Made by a program: the position numbers and the translations under genes. From Macrothele yani (lineage: Eukaryota > Arthropoda > Arachnida > Araneae > Macrothelidae): a stretch of DNA of 64,000 nt. How positions within the stretch are numbered: the stretch's first letter is position 1; every line of letters begins with the position of its first letter. Under the pieces are notes generated by a model. It worked only from the letters and a program-made list of their open reading frames with translations. It did no database searches and was not told the DNA's origin. The DNA lies in contig CM076999.1 of NCBI GenBank assembly GCA_039090855.1, positions 113,087,072-113,151,071 of the forward strand, given 5' to 3'. Below are positions 1 through 10,985 of this stretch, piece after piece.

Positions 1-234
1 GCGCGCAAACATTCTCAAAAGCGAGTTGTGACGTCATAAGATTTCTGAGCATTGGTAACATTAATGGAACAACGCCATCACTAAAAACGTTATAATTCGG
101 GGTGGTTATTTAACCCACTAAACGAATTCTAAAGTCAAGATCAAGTTAAATCGATTTCTAGTACCAGAACGACTTTCATCAAAATTCATAGAGCCGTTTT
201 CAAAATGAAATGTACATACATACAAGAATTGCTA
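1..234 (-). repeat. F module, copy 1 (flank of the A/P composite repeat)
   Basis: Reverse complement of the stretches at 52956-53225 and 8690-8960. Shared landmarks are a run meaning 'gaaaacggctctaag', 'tctggtactagaaatcgat', 'cgtttagtggg' and 'ggcgcgcgg'. Together with 235-1187 it reproduces, inverted, the F-P-A order found at 52147-53300. It runs off the left edge of the window. No coding potential was seen. Confidence 0.8.
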
Positions 235-682
235 CTTTAAGGTGGACGTCAAGTAATTTTGCTTCCTATACTTCCAATGGAAAAACTTTTGTACACATTT
301 TCTTCACAATTAATGCGTTCCCAAGGATGAAAATTTGAAAATCGATTAAAATATCTTCATTTTATAACTTGCAATACTTAATATTTTCTAAAACATAACC
401 AGAATTATGCAATTCAACATTTGTTTGTCTACTGACGTCATGAAAATACAGGTCGCGCCATCTTTTCTCTGGTTTCAACACCACCAAAGGAAAAGTTATT
501 GATTTTTAATATAATTATGGTTATGTTTTAGAAAATATTAAGTTTTCCAAGTTATAATATGAAGTTATTTTAATCGATGTTCAAATTCTCATCCTTGGGA
601 ACACATTAATTGTGAAGGAAATGTGTACAAAAGTTTTTCCATTGGAAGTATAGGAAGCAAAATCACTTGACGTCCCCTTTAA
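235..682. mobile_element. P element copy 1: palindromic MITE with TTAA flanks
   Basis: Two arms of about 175 bp (about 239-413 and 509-682) are inverted complements. The tips read ggtggacgtcaag at the left and cttgacgtcccc at the right, each bordered by TTAA. The spacer between the arms is about 95 bp and non-coding. A second copy is at 52517-52955, and a diverged arm lies near 16540-16660. The F-A repeat at 8676-8700 lacks P and shows a single TTAA at the same junction, so P is a real insertion. TTAA targets are typical of piggyBac-type transposases, but no transposase is present here. Confidence 0.82.
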
Positions 683-1187
683 TAATATGGGATAAGGGCA
701 ATGGAATAGATCGCAATCCTATGTCCTGATCTTTGACCACATTTCGCCCATTTTCAATAAGGTTCGTCCCCAGTGGTCCCCTACTGCATACTAAAATTTC
801 ATCGAAATCGAACCATTTTTACGCACGTTGTGACGCATAAGGGCAATGGAATGCATCCCGATTTTATGTCCTGACCTTTGACCCCACTTACCTCATTTTG
901 AATAGGGTTCGTCCACAGGCGGTCTCCTACCACATAGTAAACTTTCATTGAAATCGAACCTTATTTTCGCAAGTCATGACTCATAAGGGTAATGGAATGA
1001 TCCAGCTCCTACGTCGTGACCTTTGACCCCATTTGTCCCATTTTCAATAAGGTTCGTCCCCGGGTGGTCCCCTACCACATACTAAAATTTCATCGAAATC
1101 GACCCATTTTTACGCTAGTTATCGTGCGGACGGACGGACAAAGCTGGAACATATACGCTTCTTCAACCTACGGTTGGAAAGCGTAAA
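683..1187 (-). repeat. A-family element, partial
   Basis: About three degenerate ~145 bp units, each containing 'gggcaatggaat', 'cctttgacccc' and 'atttcatcgaaatcgaacc'. They end at 1128-1187 in 'cggacggacggacaaagctgg' style sequence followed by a hairpin (cgcttcttcaacc / ggttggaaagcg). Non-coding. See the A/B family finding for the architecture. Confidence 0.8.
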
Positions 1188-3086
1188 AAAGATGACCCCG
1201 AATTTTCGAGTGTTAATAAGCACGTGTTTTGAATCCGTTCTGACACAAATTAAATTTATCAGAGCTATTCAAAGTCAATGGAACCGGTATGGAAAACAAT
1301 AGTATCTGACGGAAGAAAGAGATTTTTCAATCGGGTTTTTAATCCCTCAGATATTGCTGTAAACGGAATCGTGAGCTTACGCCCTCTGGTTGCAGACTTG
1401 TGCGTTAAGAAAAACATGAATTTATATGAGAAACATTTCGCACTGGAAACGCTCTCCAACACAGAAATAATTTTTCAAATTGGACTCTTAGAAACAGAGA
1501 TATCGACAAAAATAAGATGTGATATTACGTCCCCTGGTGGGAAAACCATGCACTCTTTTAGGAAGAAAGTATTCTCAAAATGATTTTCCTTATGAACGGT
1601 ATCGGTCCAAGAAAAAAAAATTTAGTCGAATTTTCAGGAGCCCAGATTTTGCTGCAAATAAATCAGAAGCAGAAATTAACACTTATGCCTCCTGGCAGCC
1701 AAACCATTCTTTACCAAACATTAGAAATTATGTGAAAAATATTTCCCATCAGGTCTTGTATGCCAAACAGGAAGCATTTTTCAAATCGGAGTTTTAGAAG
1801 CAGAAACAACACAGAAAATGCAATCTACCTATGTGCCCCCTACCGGAAAGTCTTGATTGTCTTGAAAATTTTGAATTTTTAGGAAAAACATTTCGCATCG
1901 GAAACAGCAAAGGGATTTTTCAAATCGGACTCCTTGAAGTAGATAATGACAAAAATAAGATACACATCTACGCCCCCTAGCGTACAAACTATGAATTATT
2001 TCAAGAAGAAAATGCTCCTAAAAGGTTTGTCGACATTGAGTAGTATCGGTCAACAAACGACTTTTTTTGCAATCTCGATTTTAGCTCATATTTTGCTGCA
2101 AATACATCAGAAGCGGAAATTAAGACTTACGCCACCTGGTGGCCGAAACATTTTTTACAAAAAATTAGGAATTATGTGCAAAGAATTTTCCTTCGGGAAC
2201 TGTGTCGTGCAGAAAGAATTTTTCAAATCAGAGATTCGGAAGCAGATACAGGAGGAAACGCAATTTACCTATACGCCCCTAGCGGAAAGTCTATGAACTA
2301 CTTGAAAATTTTGAAGTTATATGAAAAACATGGCACACTAAAAACACTCTCCAACAAAGAAGGAATTTTTCAAATCGGACTCCCAAAAGTAGATTTTGAC
2401 AAAAATAAGATATACATCTACGCCCCTTGGCGGAGAAGCTGTGGAGTATTTTAAGAAAATATTCCGAAAAGGTTTATCGATGTGTGGGGCATCAGTCCAC
2501 GAAAGAATTTTTCAATCGATAGTTTAGAAGATCAGATGTTACGGCAAATTACTTCAGAAGAGCAAAAATTAACACTTAAGCTTCCTGGTAGCCAAAATTT
2601 GAAATTTATATGCAAAAAAATTTCCAGCAGGAGGTGTATCCGTAGAAGAAATTTTTTTTTAATCGGAGTTTTAGAAGAGTTATCGGGAAAGATGTTATTT
2701 ACTTTTACGCCCCCTAGCGGAAAATCAATGCGTAATTTGAAAAAGTAACTATCTAAAATACTCTTCGACATAAATGGAATCGAAAGATAAGTCTTTTTTC
2801 AATCGAATGTTTAAAAGCAAATATGTGGAACAAAACGTATTTTAGAATTCGACATCTGCATTTACGCCCTCAAGCGGCGAAATTGTACATCGAAAAAAAA
2901 AAAAAAACAACAACAAACGAAATGAAGGATCATCATTCGTATATCTCAAGCTTCCCAATGCAAAAATAATTTTTCAAATCGGAGTAATAGTTGCAGAGAT
3001 ATCGTGGGTACAGACGGACGGACGGACAAACCGGTAACATAAGCACGATCTTTTTTTACAAAAAACGTGCTAAAAAATACGCCAAA
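1188..3086 (+). repeat. B-family element copy 1, about 1.9 kb
   Basis: About twelve degenerate 150-160 bp units built on 'tacgccccctggcgg', 'atacatcagaagc' and 'tttttcaatcg'. The 5' end carries 'aataagcacgt'. The 3' end carries a gacggacggacggacaaa microsatellite (about 3010) and an AGCACG...CGTGCT hairpin (about 3042-3072). Short open frames such as 1946-2296 follow the repeat unit and show no conserved protein, so I treat them as chance. Other copies: 14575-16350, 23945-25833 and, inverted and interrupted, 39966-41345. Confidence 0.82.
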
Positions 3087-3159
3087 CATCTACAATTATT
3101 ACCAACATTGTCGGTACGTTTTTGCATTTTCTAACACATGTCCTACTGTGTGGCTTATA

Positions 3160-4371
3160 CACTCAGTGGCCACTTTATTATGACCACCCTCCTCAGTACT
3201 TCGTTGGGCCACCTTTTGCCTTTAATACTGCGCCGATTCTTCGTGGCATGGACTCCACGAGATGTTGATAGGTGGTTTGTGGAATCTGAGACCATGCTTG
3301 TGAATAGCACTTTCCAGGAGTGTGAGATTGCAGGGTTGTGGATTCAGCTGCCTGATGGCTCGTTCAACTTCATCCCATGAATTATTCATGGGGTTGAGAT
3401 CTGGAGATTGTGGGGGCCACCTAAGCAAAGTAAACTCACCGGCATGTTCCTGAAACCAATCCTGTACAATACGAGCACTATGGCAGGACGCATTATCTTG
3501 TTAAAAGTAGCCATCACCATTGGGATAAACCATCCACATGACGGGAAGCACTTGGTCTGCAACGATGTTTAGATGTGATGCGCCAGTCAGACACGAATTA
3601 AAGGGCACAAAGCATGCCAGGAAAACATCCCCCAAACGATAACGCTGCCTCCACCAGCTTGAAGGGTTGTAGCAATGCATTTGGGGTCCATGCTTTCGTG
3701 CTGTTTCCACCAAATTCTCACTCTGCCATAGGCATGGTGCAACTGAAAACATGATTCATCGGACCACATAATTTGTTTCCAATTATCGACTGTCCAATCC
3801 TTGTTCTCCTGTGCGAACTGAAGATGGTTTTCTCTCGTTAACTGCAGACAGCAAAGGTGTTCGAAAAGGCCTTCGACTGCCATATCCCATCGATGCAGTT
3901 TACGACGAACAGTGCGTGCAGAGATCATTTGAGGGTATCCTGGATTAAGATGGTCTGTAATTTGCTGCACTGTTGCCCTTCTGTTGTCTGTTACCAGTCT
4001 GGACACTCTCCGTTCCGCCCGAGCAGTCACTAGTCGATGACGACCACACGTTGCGCGTAGAGACCCAGTTTTTTGGCTGACAGTCCAGTCTCTAAACATT
4101 TTAACAACAGCTGCTCTGGAACATTTCACGAATGCGGCGGTTTCGATGATACTCGCTCCATGGCTCCAAGCTCCTAAAATCATCCCATGTTGAAAGTCCG
4201 TCAAATCGCATTTTTTCATCCGTCTCGTCACCCAAAAATCATCTCTACTACTGTCGCAAGCACTAAGCTTTCCCTTTTTATACTAGCCTCGCCCTCTGGC
4301 GGCAACAGCGTGCAGCCATAGCTCATTTGCTTAAAACTGTCAGGTGGTCATAATAAAGTGGCCACTCAGTG
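3160..4371 (-). mobile_element. Tc1-type DNA transposon, inactive copy
   Basis: Terminal inverted repeats of about 30 bp (cactcagtggccactttatt at both ends) lie next to TA dinucleotides at 3158-3159 and 4372-4373, the Tc1/mariner target duplication. The 1.2 kb length is normal for a single-gene Tc1. The gene inside is on the minus strand and broken. The near-perfect terminal repeats suggest a relatively young insertion. Confidence 0.93.
3222..4231 (-). pseudogene. Tc1 transposase, frameshifted and catalytically dead
   Basis: The family's job is DDE cut-and-paste transposition in the nucleus. Reading begins at 4231 (MTRRMKK...) with paired helix-turn-helix regions over the first ~110 residues, then the first catalytic Asp in WSDESCF. 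The frame is lost near 3590. The remaining sequence continues in other frames: QDNASCHSA with the second Asp (preceded by an in-frame stop near 3500), then PPQSPDLNPMNNSWDEVE. Tc1 enzymes normally have PIEN at this last motif; here the catalytic Glu codon is replaced by AAT (Asn). Frameshift, stop and missing Glu all argue for a dead copy. Confidence 0.9.
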
Positions 4372-4520
4372 TATATACTTATAACAGTGTCTTCGTTATA
4401 GGTCGCAACAAAAATATTCCTTCTGCACTGCGAAGGCTGTTAGGATATATTGTAACATCAGATGTATCAAAATATTGTCTAGAACCATGAAGGAGAGTTA
4501 ACGACCACCGCCAGCAATGT

Positions 4521-4604
4521 TATGACGAAGTAAATTTCTCCATTTTTATGCCGTGGCGGGATTCGAACCCACAACTCTCGGCTCCGAGTGCTATATACTA
4601 TAGG
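4521..4604 (-). repeat. SINE2 fragment (tRNA-like)
   Basis: On the minus strand it holds a B-box-like 'gggttcgaatcccgc' followed by a tail ending 'ggagaaatttacttcgt'. The same tail follows the tRNA-like heads at 13286-13388 and 13704-13809. The rest of 4376-4800 holds nothing I recognise. Confidence 0.6.
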
Positions 4605-4820
4605 CAATTTTAAAGAAAAGAATGAATGTTACGTGCGAGTCGCATGCCAAGAATATAATTTCTTTTTTGTTTCTATAAGAAAGTGCCTTCGCGGTGAATG
4701 CGATTCTTAACGATTTTAAATATTAAGCATTAATAATATTTTAAATATTCAGTGTTTTTTCATTGATTTGGCCTATCAGACTCTCCTATGAATTAGGGGG
4801 GGGGGCAGTAATGGATATAG

Positions 4821-5020
4821 GCCGCCCCGGCGACGCAGTGGTCTAAGCTATGGCTTCTGACTATTTGTCTGAATTGGGCCAGAGTTTGAATCCCGGTGAG
4901 GCATGGATGTTGTGTCAGTCTTACGACTCCGGTTTTATCCGTTCCCTGGAGCCAGTGGCCCTAAATTATGAAACGGCGATTGAGTATCTCACGGTGGTCG
5001 CTAACCCCCCCCCCCCAGGA
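4821..5020 (+). repeat. SINE1 copy, diverged
   Basis: Starts gccgccccggcgacgcagtgg (A-box region of a tRNA-like head). It has a decayed B box, the 'ggcatggatgttgtg' linker and the 'ctcacggtggtcg' tail, ending in a C-run rather than poly(A). It is the most common SINE of the window, about 220-230 bp when complete. Confidence 0.8.
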
Positions 5021-5027
5021 TATTTTG

Positions 5028-5200
5028 GGGGTGGGGTTTGATGAACACCATGAGCATCAAGGGACCAGTCGCCCGTCACAGATTTGGGACCACTGGTCCC
5101 AAGAAGGGTAGATTAACGGGTCTACTTCATCCTGGTCTGGGGTTCGGTACTAGACCTAGCGATTAGCCAACGCCTCTGACCACTTGTCTACCGGGGCTTC
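5028..5200 (-). repeat. SINE1 copy, old, inverted relative to its neighbour
   Basis: Reverse complement of a strongly diverged SINE1: 'accaccatgagc'-like tail, 'cagtcgcccgtc', 'accactggt', and the head remnant 'gaccacttgtctaccgggg'. It faces the copy at 4821-5020 tail to tail. Confidence 0.6.
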
Positions 5201-5465
5201 CTTTCGCGTTACCCGTAAAGAACCGGGAGACAATGGCGTACCCAGAGGGAGGTGCAAAGGGACGTATGCACCCCCCAAAATAATTTGGTCTAGTTTTAAA
5301 AATTGATACAGAAATTGTCAGTGACGTTATTTTTGCTAGTGTCGCCATTCTGGTCTTCCTTCAATTGCTCTTAGTTACTTCTTTTTTTGGAATGGTCAGA
5401 CGTGGTCACATATGCCTATTCCTCCCCGTGTGCATTTCCCACTTGTATGCCACCAAAGGCAGAAG

Positions 5466-5697
5466 GCCGCCCCGGTGGCGCAGTGGTCCAAGCAATTGCA
5501 TCTTATCATTCGTCCGAACGGGGTCTGGGTTCGAATCCCGGTGAGGCATGGATGTTGTGTTTGTCTTACGGCAGTGGCTCTCTCCCTTCCCTCGAAACAG
5601 TGGCCCTAAATTACGGTCAGGCGACTGCTTATAGCCCATTGAGTTGCTCACGATAGTCGTTAAACCTCCAATAATAATAATAAAAAAAAAAAAAAGG
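5466..5697 (+). repeat. SINE1 copy, full length
   Basis: tRNA-like head (gtggcgcagtggtc A box; gggttcgaatcccgg B box), body with 'ggccctaaattacgg', and an A-rich tail (ataataataa then poly-A). It sits inside the hAT-like element and directly abuts an A element. Confidence 0.9.
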
Positions 5698-5699
5698 AA

Positions 5700-6240
5700 A
5701 TTAGAAAAATCATGCAATGCATTGATTATGATACGCTTTCCAACATACCAGAAATCATTACTCAAGTTATGAGGATAATGGCTGTAGAATAAATCTCACT
5801 CCTATGACCTGACCTTTGGCCCCATTTCGATGATATTCAACAGAACCGGTAAAATATATTTCCGGAACAACATGATAAAATTTTGTCTCAATCGAAGCAC
5901 TTTTACGTAAGTTATGATGCAAAAGGGCAATGGAATGGATTCCGGTCCTATGTCCTGACCTTTCACCCCATTTCGTCCATTTTCAATTGGGTTCGTCCCC
6001 GGGTGGGACCATATTTACGCAAGTTATGACGCATAAGGGCAATGGGATGCATCCAGCTCCTATGTCCTGATCTTTTACCCCACTTCACCCATTTCCAATA
6101 GGTTTCATCCCCAGGTGGTCCCCCTACGACATACTAAAATTTTAACGAAATCGAACCATTTTTGCGCGAGTTAGCATGCGGACAGACGGGCAAAGCTGGA
6201 GGTTATGCGCTTCTTCAACTTACGGTTAGAAAGCGTTAAA
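5700..6240 (-). repeat. A-family element, short complete form
   Basis: One end (5700-5770) carries 'atgcaatgcattgattatgat' and 'acgctttccaac'. The other end (about 6170-6240) carries the gacagacgggcaaagctgg microsatellite and the hairpin ending 'ggttagaaagcg'. About 2.5 internal units lie between. Both expected termini are visible. Confidence 0.8.
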
Positions 6241-6907
6241 AAGACAGAAAAGAGAAAACTGGTGTAGTGGTCAGGAAGTCAGGCTAATGAATGGTGGGGG
6301 CTGGAGGAGGCAGGGTGTAAGCTTTTTATCTTGAGTACATAAAACAGCAGGAAAACAAAAACGTAGAATGAACATTACTCTGTAATTAATAGTATTTGAG
6401 AAAAATAAAAATGCCTGTTCTCATTCACATTTTTTTCATCACTTTAGGAAGGAATGATATCGTAGCTGCTGTGATAAAACCAAGAATGTGAGAATTTTTC
6501 GATTGTTGACATGTAAAATTTTATTCACTGATGCATAATACAGATGCAGCTTGATGTAAATTTTATACATAATGCTCTTGAACAGTATGATGTAATCGCA
6601 AAAGTGATTATTTGATCAAATTTAATTTTTAAATAGCGATAATTCAAACTATAACATTTCGCACTGGTGGTTTTGACAATTGCGGCGATGATATGCACCC
6701 CCTAAAATTAATTTTTGGGTACGCCACTGCCAGGAGATGTGCTGAGAGTGACGACTTCATCAAATAATTCCACTGCAATCATGAAACACTTGTCAGTTAT
6801 GATATATGCTTGTTTAATTTTTCTGTGTTTATTTATTTTTTATTAGCAAAGTTTTAACATACGGACGGAGAATCTACCTCCTGTAACGTCATTTTGAAGA
6901 TTGCGGG

Positions 6908-7117
6908 CGGTGGTGCATTTGTATAAGAACCGAAATTCGTCCGTGAAGAGTCCGGATTCGAATCCCGGTGAGGTATGAATGTTTTGTCTTACGGAACTGG
7001 CTCTCTCCCTTACCTGGAGCCAGTGGCCGTAAATTACGGACGGGCGATGCTTACAGCCGATTGACTTACTCACGGTGGTGGTAAAGCCTTCAATTAAAAA
7101 AAAAAAAAAAAAAAAGA
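6908..7117 (+). repeat. SINE1 copy with target duplication
   Basis: Diverged head, intact B box 'gattcgaatcccggt', body and a ~21 bp poly(A). 'gaagattgcgg' precedes it and 'aagattgcgg' follows the tail, marking retroposition. Confidence 0.85.
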
Positions 7118-7446
7118 TTGCGGTCGTAACAAAGAAATTGTGATTTTCTTAACATTAAATTCTTGCGATTCATGAAACGCCATACAGCGGGAACAAACTA
7201 ACACGATCATTCGTTTGATGTACGAACATGTTTGCGTGTAAAACACAACAATTGCCATTTCTGCCCACATGGCCATCTAAATGTACCTTTGTCCCGCTTT
7301 AACCATGAAATGTGGCTTATCGACTCTCGCGCCGCTAAGCCGAGCTAAGGCCCTTCTACATCCCTGGTAATTTTATATTGTGAATAGAGCGATGTGCTCC
7401 AATTTAATATTTACGTAAATAAATTAGTGAACGATTCCATCTCGTT
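7118..7446. other. Unassigned spacer
   Basis: About 330 bp between a SINE1 and an A element. I see no ORF with family features, no repeat shared with the rest of the window and no tRNA-like motif. Confidence 0.5.
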
Positions 7447-8171
7447 TACGCTTGCCAACCGTAGGTTGAAGAAGCGTATATGCTCCAGCTTCGTCCGTTT
7501 GTCCGCACGATAACTCGCGTAAAAATATTTCGATGAAACTTTATTATGTGGTAGGGGGCCACCTGGGGACGAACCCTATTTAAAATGGACAAAATGGGTT
7601 CAAAGGTCAGGACATAAGGGCGGGATCCATTCCATTGCTCTTATGCGTCACAACTTAAACAAAACTTGTTCGATTTCGATGAAATTTTAATATGTGGTAG
7701 GGGACCACCTGGCAATGAACCCTGTTGAAAATGGAATACATCGGGTCAAAGTTAAGAACATAGGAGTGGGATCCATTCCATTGCCCTTATGCAACATAAC
7801 TCACGTAAAAATGCTTCGATTGCGACAAAATTTTAGTATGTTTTGTCCGGAAGTATACTGAACCGGGTTCTGTTGAGCATCATCGAAATGGGGTCAAAGG
7901 TCAGGACAGAGGAGCGAGATTTATTCTACAGCTGTTATTCTCATAACTTGACTAAAAATGCTTCTACTGAGACAAAACTTTAGTATTTCGTTCCGCAGAT
8001 ACGCGGAATCGGTTCTGTTGAATATCATCGAAATGGGGTCAGAGGTCAGGAGACAGGAATCAAATTTATTCCACAGCTATTATCCTCATAACGTTAGTAA
8101 TAACTTTGGTAATGATTTGTGGTATGTTGGAAAGCGTATCGTAATCAATGCGTTGCATGATTTTACTAACT
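7447..8171 (+). repeat. A-family element, complete form
   Basis: Opens with the hairpin (cttgccaaccgtaggttgaag), then a gtccgtttgtccg stretch, about five ~145 bp units, and closes with 'tatgttggaaagcgtatc' and 'caatgcgttgcatgatttt'. The opening acgct/gccaac and closing gttggaaagcgt are subterminal inverted repeats. Confidence 0.82.
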
Positions 8172-8174
8172 TGT

Positions 8175-8682
8175 TTACGCTTTCCAACCGTAGGTTGAAC
8201 AAGCGGATATGCTCCAGCTTTGTCCGTCCGTCTGTCCGCCCGATAACTCGCGTAAAAATCGTTCAATTTCGATGAAGTTTTAGTATGTGGTAGGGGACCA
8301 CCTGGGGACAAACCCTATTGAAAATGGAGTTAATGGGGGGTCAAAGGTCACGACATAGGAGCAGCATTCATTCCATTGCCCTTATGCGTCATAACTTGCG
8401 TAAATATGGCTCTATTTCAATGAAATTTTAGTATGTGCTAAGGGACCACATGGGGACGAACCCTTTTGAAAACGGGCGAACTGGGGTCAAAGTTCTGGAC
8501 ATAGGAACGGGATGCATTCCATGGCCCTTATGCGTCATAACTTGCGTAAATATGGTTCGATTTCGATAAAAGTTTAGTTTGTCGTATGGGACCACCTGGG
8601 AACGGAACCCTATTGAAAATGGGTGAAGTGGGGTCAAAGGTCAGGACATGTGATGTGATGGAATGCATCCCGATCCTATCTT
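8175..8682 (+). repeat. A-family element, joined to F module
   Basis: Begins ttacgctttccaaccgtagg with gtccgtccgtctgtccgcc and about 3.3 units. It runs into F at 8683 through 'ttattaaagg'. This is the unoccupied version of the junction that holds the P MITE at 52517 and 235. Confidence 0.8.
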
Positions 8683-9070
8683 ATTAAAGGAACAATTCTT
8701 GTACATATGTAAATTTTATTTTGAAAACGGCTCTAAGGATTTTGATGAGTGGTTAACCTACAGTTTTCTGGTACTAGAAATCGATTTAGCTTGATCTCGA
8801 TTTTGGAAAAATTCGTTTAGTGGGCTAAATACCACCCCGAGTTACCACGTTTTTAGTGTCATGGCGTCGTCCTATTAATGATTTCCATTCTTAGAAATCT
8901 TAGACGTCACACTCTCGCGATCGACTCGCGATTGAGATGTTGGCGCGCGGTCACGCCATCTGCCTCATTACGTGACGCGTTGTTTGTGGATCCTATTAAA
9001 ATTTTATGACGTCACACTCTCGCGACCATATGACTCATTACGTCACGCGTTGTGTGCGTATTACGCATTA
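8683..9070 (+). repeat. F module, copy 2
   Basis: Matches 52956-53340 and inverted 1-234. It contains repeated cattacgtcacgcgttgtg motifs and 'tatgacgtcacactctcgcg'. The TGACGTCA octamers resemble CRE/ATF sites, but here they look like part of the repeat. 9071-9270 holds nothing recognised. Confidence 0.75.
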
Positions 9071-9270
9071 CTTCTATTTTCTTCTAGAACAAAAAGTGAG
9101 TTGTCAGTTGCTTGGATTTGATGCGTAGTACAGTATAAGCAGCGGAATGCTAATTTCGCATGTGTTTCCCTTTAAAATTTAAACTTAATACAGCATTTGT
9201 TTTGTTACAATTTTGAATAGTAACTTGATGATGAGCGTATCCGGTGTGCTAAAATATGATTAATTATTTT

Positions 9271-9690
9271 TTTACGCTTTCCAACCGTAGGTTGAAGAAA
9301 CGTAAATGCTCCAGCTTTGTCCGTCTGTCCGTACGATAACTCGCGTAAAAATGGTTCGATTTCGATGAAATTTTAGTATGTGGTAGGGGAACACCTGGAG
9401 ACAAACCCAGTTGGAAATGGGGTCAAAGGTCAGGACATAGGATCGGGATCCATTCCATCGCCATTATGCGTTATAACTTATGTAAAAATGCTTCAATTGA
9501 GACAAAACTTTATCGTGTTGTTCCGGAAGTATACTTTACCGGTTTTGTTGAATATCATCGAAATGGGGTCAAAGATCAGGTCATAGTAGCGAGATTTATT
9601 CTACAGCAATTATCCTCATAACTTGAGTAATGATTTCTGGTATGTTGGAGAGCGTGTCATATTCAATGTATTGCATGATTTTACTAACTT
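9271..9690 (+). repeat. A-family element, short complete form
   Basis: Opening hairpin at 9276-9303, gtccgtctgtccg, about two units, closing 'tatgttggagagcgtgtc' and 'tgtattgcatgatttt'. Confidence 0.82.
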
Positions 9691-9766
9691 GTTTTGTGTT
9701 ATATGCACACTTTCGCGTCATTCTTTCTGTTTTGTCATCCGATTAGGAAGCTCAGCTTTTACGCTT

Positions 9767-10440
9767 TCTAACCATAGGTTGAAAAAGCGTATATGCTCCA
9801 GCTTTGTTCGCACGCGCGTAAAAATATTTCGATTTCGATGAAATTTTAGTATGTGGTAGGGGACAACCTAGGATCGAACCCTAATGAAAATAAGCGAAAT
9901 GGAGTCAAAGGTCAGGACATATGAGCAGGAGCCATTCCATTGCTCTTATGCGTCGTAACTTGCGTAAAGATGGTTCGATTTCGATGAAAGTTTAGTATGT
10001 GGTAGGGAACCATCTGGGGAAAAAACCCTATTAAAAATGGGTTCAAAGGTCAGGACATAGGATGGGGGATCCATTCTATTGCCCTTATGCGTCATAACTT
10101 ACGTAAAAATGCTTCGATTGCGACAAAACTTTAGTATGTTCCCGAGGTATACTGAATCAATGCTGTTTAATATAATCGAAATGGGGTCAGAGGTCAGGGC
10201 ACAATAGCGAGATTTATTCCAGTCATTGTCCACATAACGTGATTAAAAATGTTTCTATTGCGACAAAATGTTAGTAAGTTCCTGAGGTACTGTTTAAAAT
10301 CATCGAAATATTGTCAAAGGTGAGGGCACAGGAGCGAGATTTATTCCACAGCCATTATCTTCATAATTGAGTAATGATTTCCGGTATGTTGGAAAGCGTA
10401 TCATAATCAATGCATTGCATAATTTTACTAACTTTTTGGT
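9767..10440 (+). repeat. A-family element
   Basis: Opening 'acgctttctaaccataggttg', about four units, and closing 'tatgttggaaagcgtatc' with 'caatgcattgcat'. The microsatellite after the hairpin is almost gone (gttcgcacgcg). Confidence 0.8.
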
Positions 10441-10985
10441 TTCTTGGTCAGTTTGATGTATGATTTGTGTATACCTAAGTGACTTTTATTTGTGCATTCT
10501 CTGGGCTTCGGAGCTAGCCTCGAATATACGCCACTGAGTAGAAGTGTGCTTAATTTTTACTTGTGATCTTCTCCATAAAATTAATGTACTTTATTTCAGT
10601 TTCTCTTCCATGCATTTGACCGGTACAAAATCGTCTCTTATATCCTACCCTCACCCCGGGGCATCACTTATTGCAGGATTTACTTTGTTTATTACAGATT
10701 CAAGGTAAGATGGTCATTTTGCTTTTCTTTTTTGTGAGTGCTTTTATTATTAATTGGTTAAATGTTCAGGTTTTTGAGCTTTCTACTGACAGAAACTTGT
10801 GTAAACATCTCCAAAACCTCACTTCTCAATGCAGCAGTGACGACCGCAGAACTGGGTGGGCTACATTACGGCGGGAAGGCTAAGCATGATGGGAAGCATA
10901 CATTTTGAAGTACTAGGCAGAAATTTTGGCAAACGTTCCGTTCATGCGAATTTTACCTGACGCTGTTAATGTTATCCGTAGTCAA
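10441..10985. other. Unassigned spacer
   Basis: About 545 bp. A short open frame at 10671-10883 has no recognisable family features. Nothing else seen. Confidence 0.45.

Larger units (their letters stand above)
5231..6729. mobile_element. hAT-like non-autonomous element carrying later insertions
   Basis: The left end caatggcgtaccca and right end tgggtacgccactg are inverted repeats resembling the CAGTGGCGTA tips common in hAT elements. The flanks ccgggaga (5223-5230) and ccaggaga (6730-6737) form an 8-bp target duplication with one mismatch, the hAT length. No transposase remains. The interior holds a SINE1 (5466-5697), an A element (5700-6240) and about 480 bp (6246-6728) with no recognised feature. 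Confidence 0.65.

Noticed and set aside
1946..2296. Protein-coding genes inside B elements (frames of 80-140 codons)
   Set aside because: The frames follow the degenerate tandem unit, appear in different frames in different copies and show no conserved start, stop or domain.
3138..3380. A plus-strand gene at the left end of the Tc1 element
   Set aside because: It is the antisense of the transposase C-terminus and terminal repeat.
9000..9060. CREB/ATF enhancer from clustered TGACGTCA-like sites
   Set aside because: The motifs are part of the repeated F module (also at 53260-53340), so their clustering reflects copy number, not selection that I can show.
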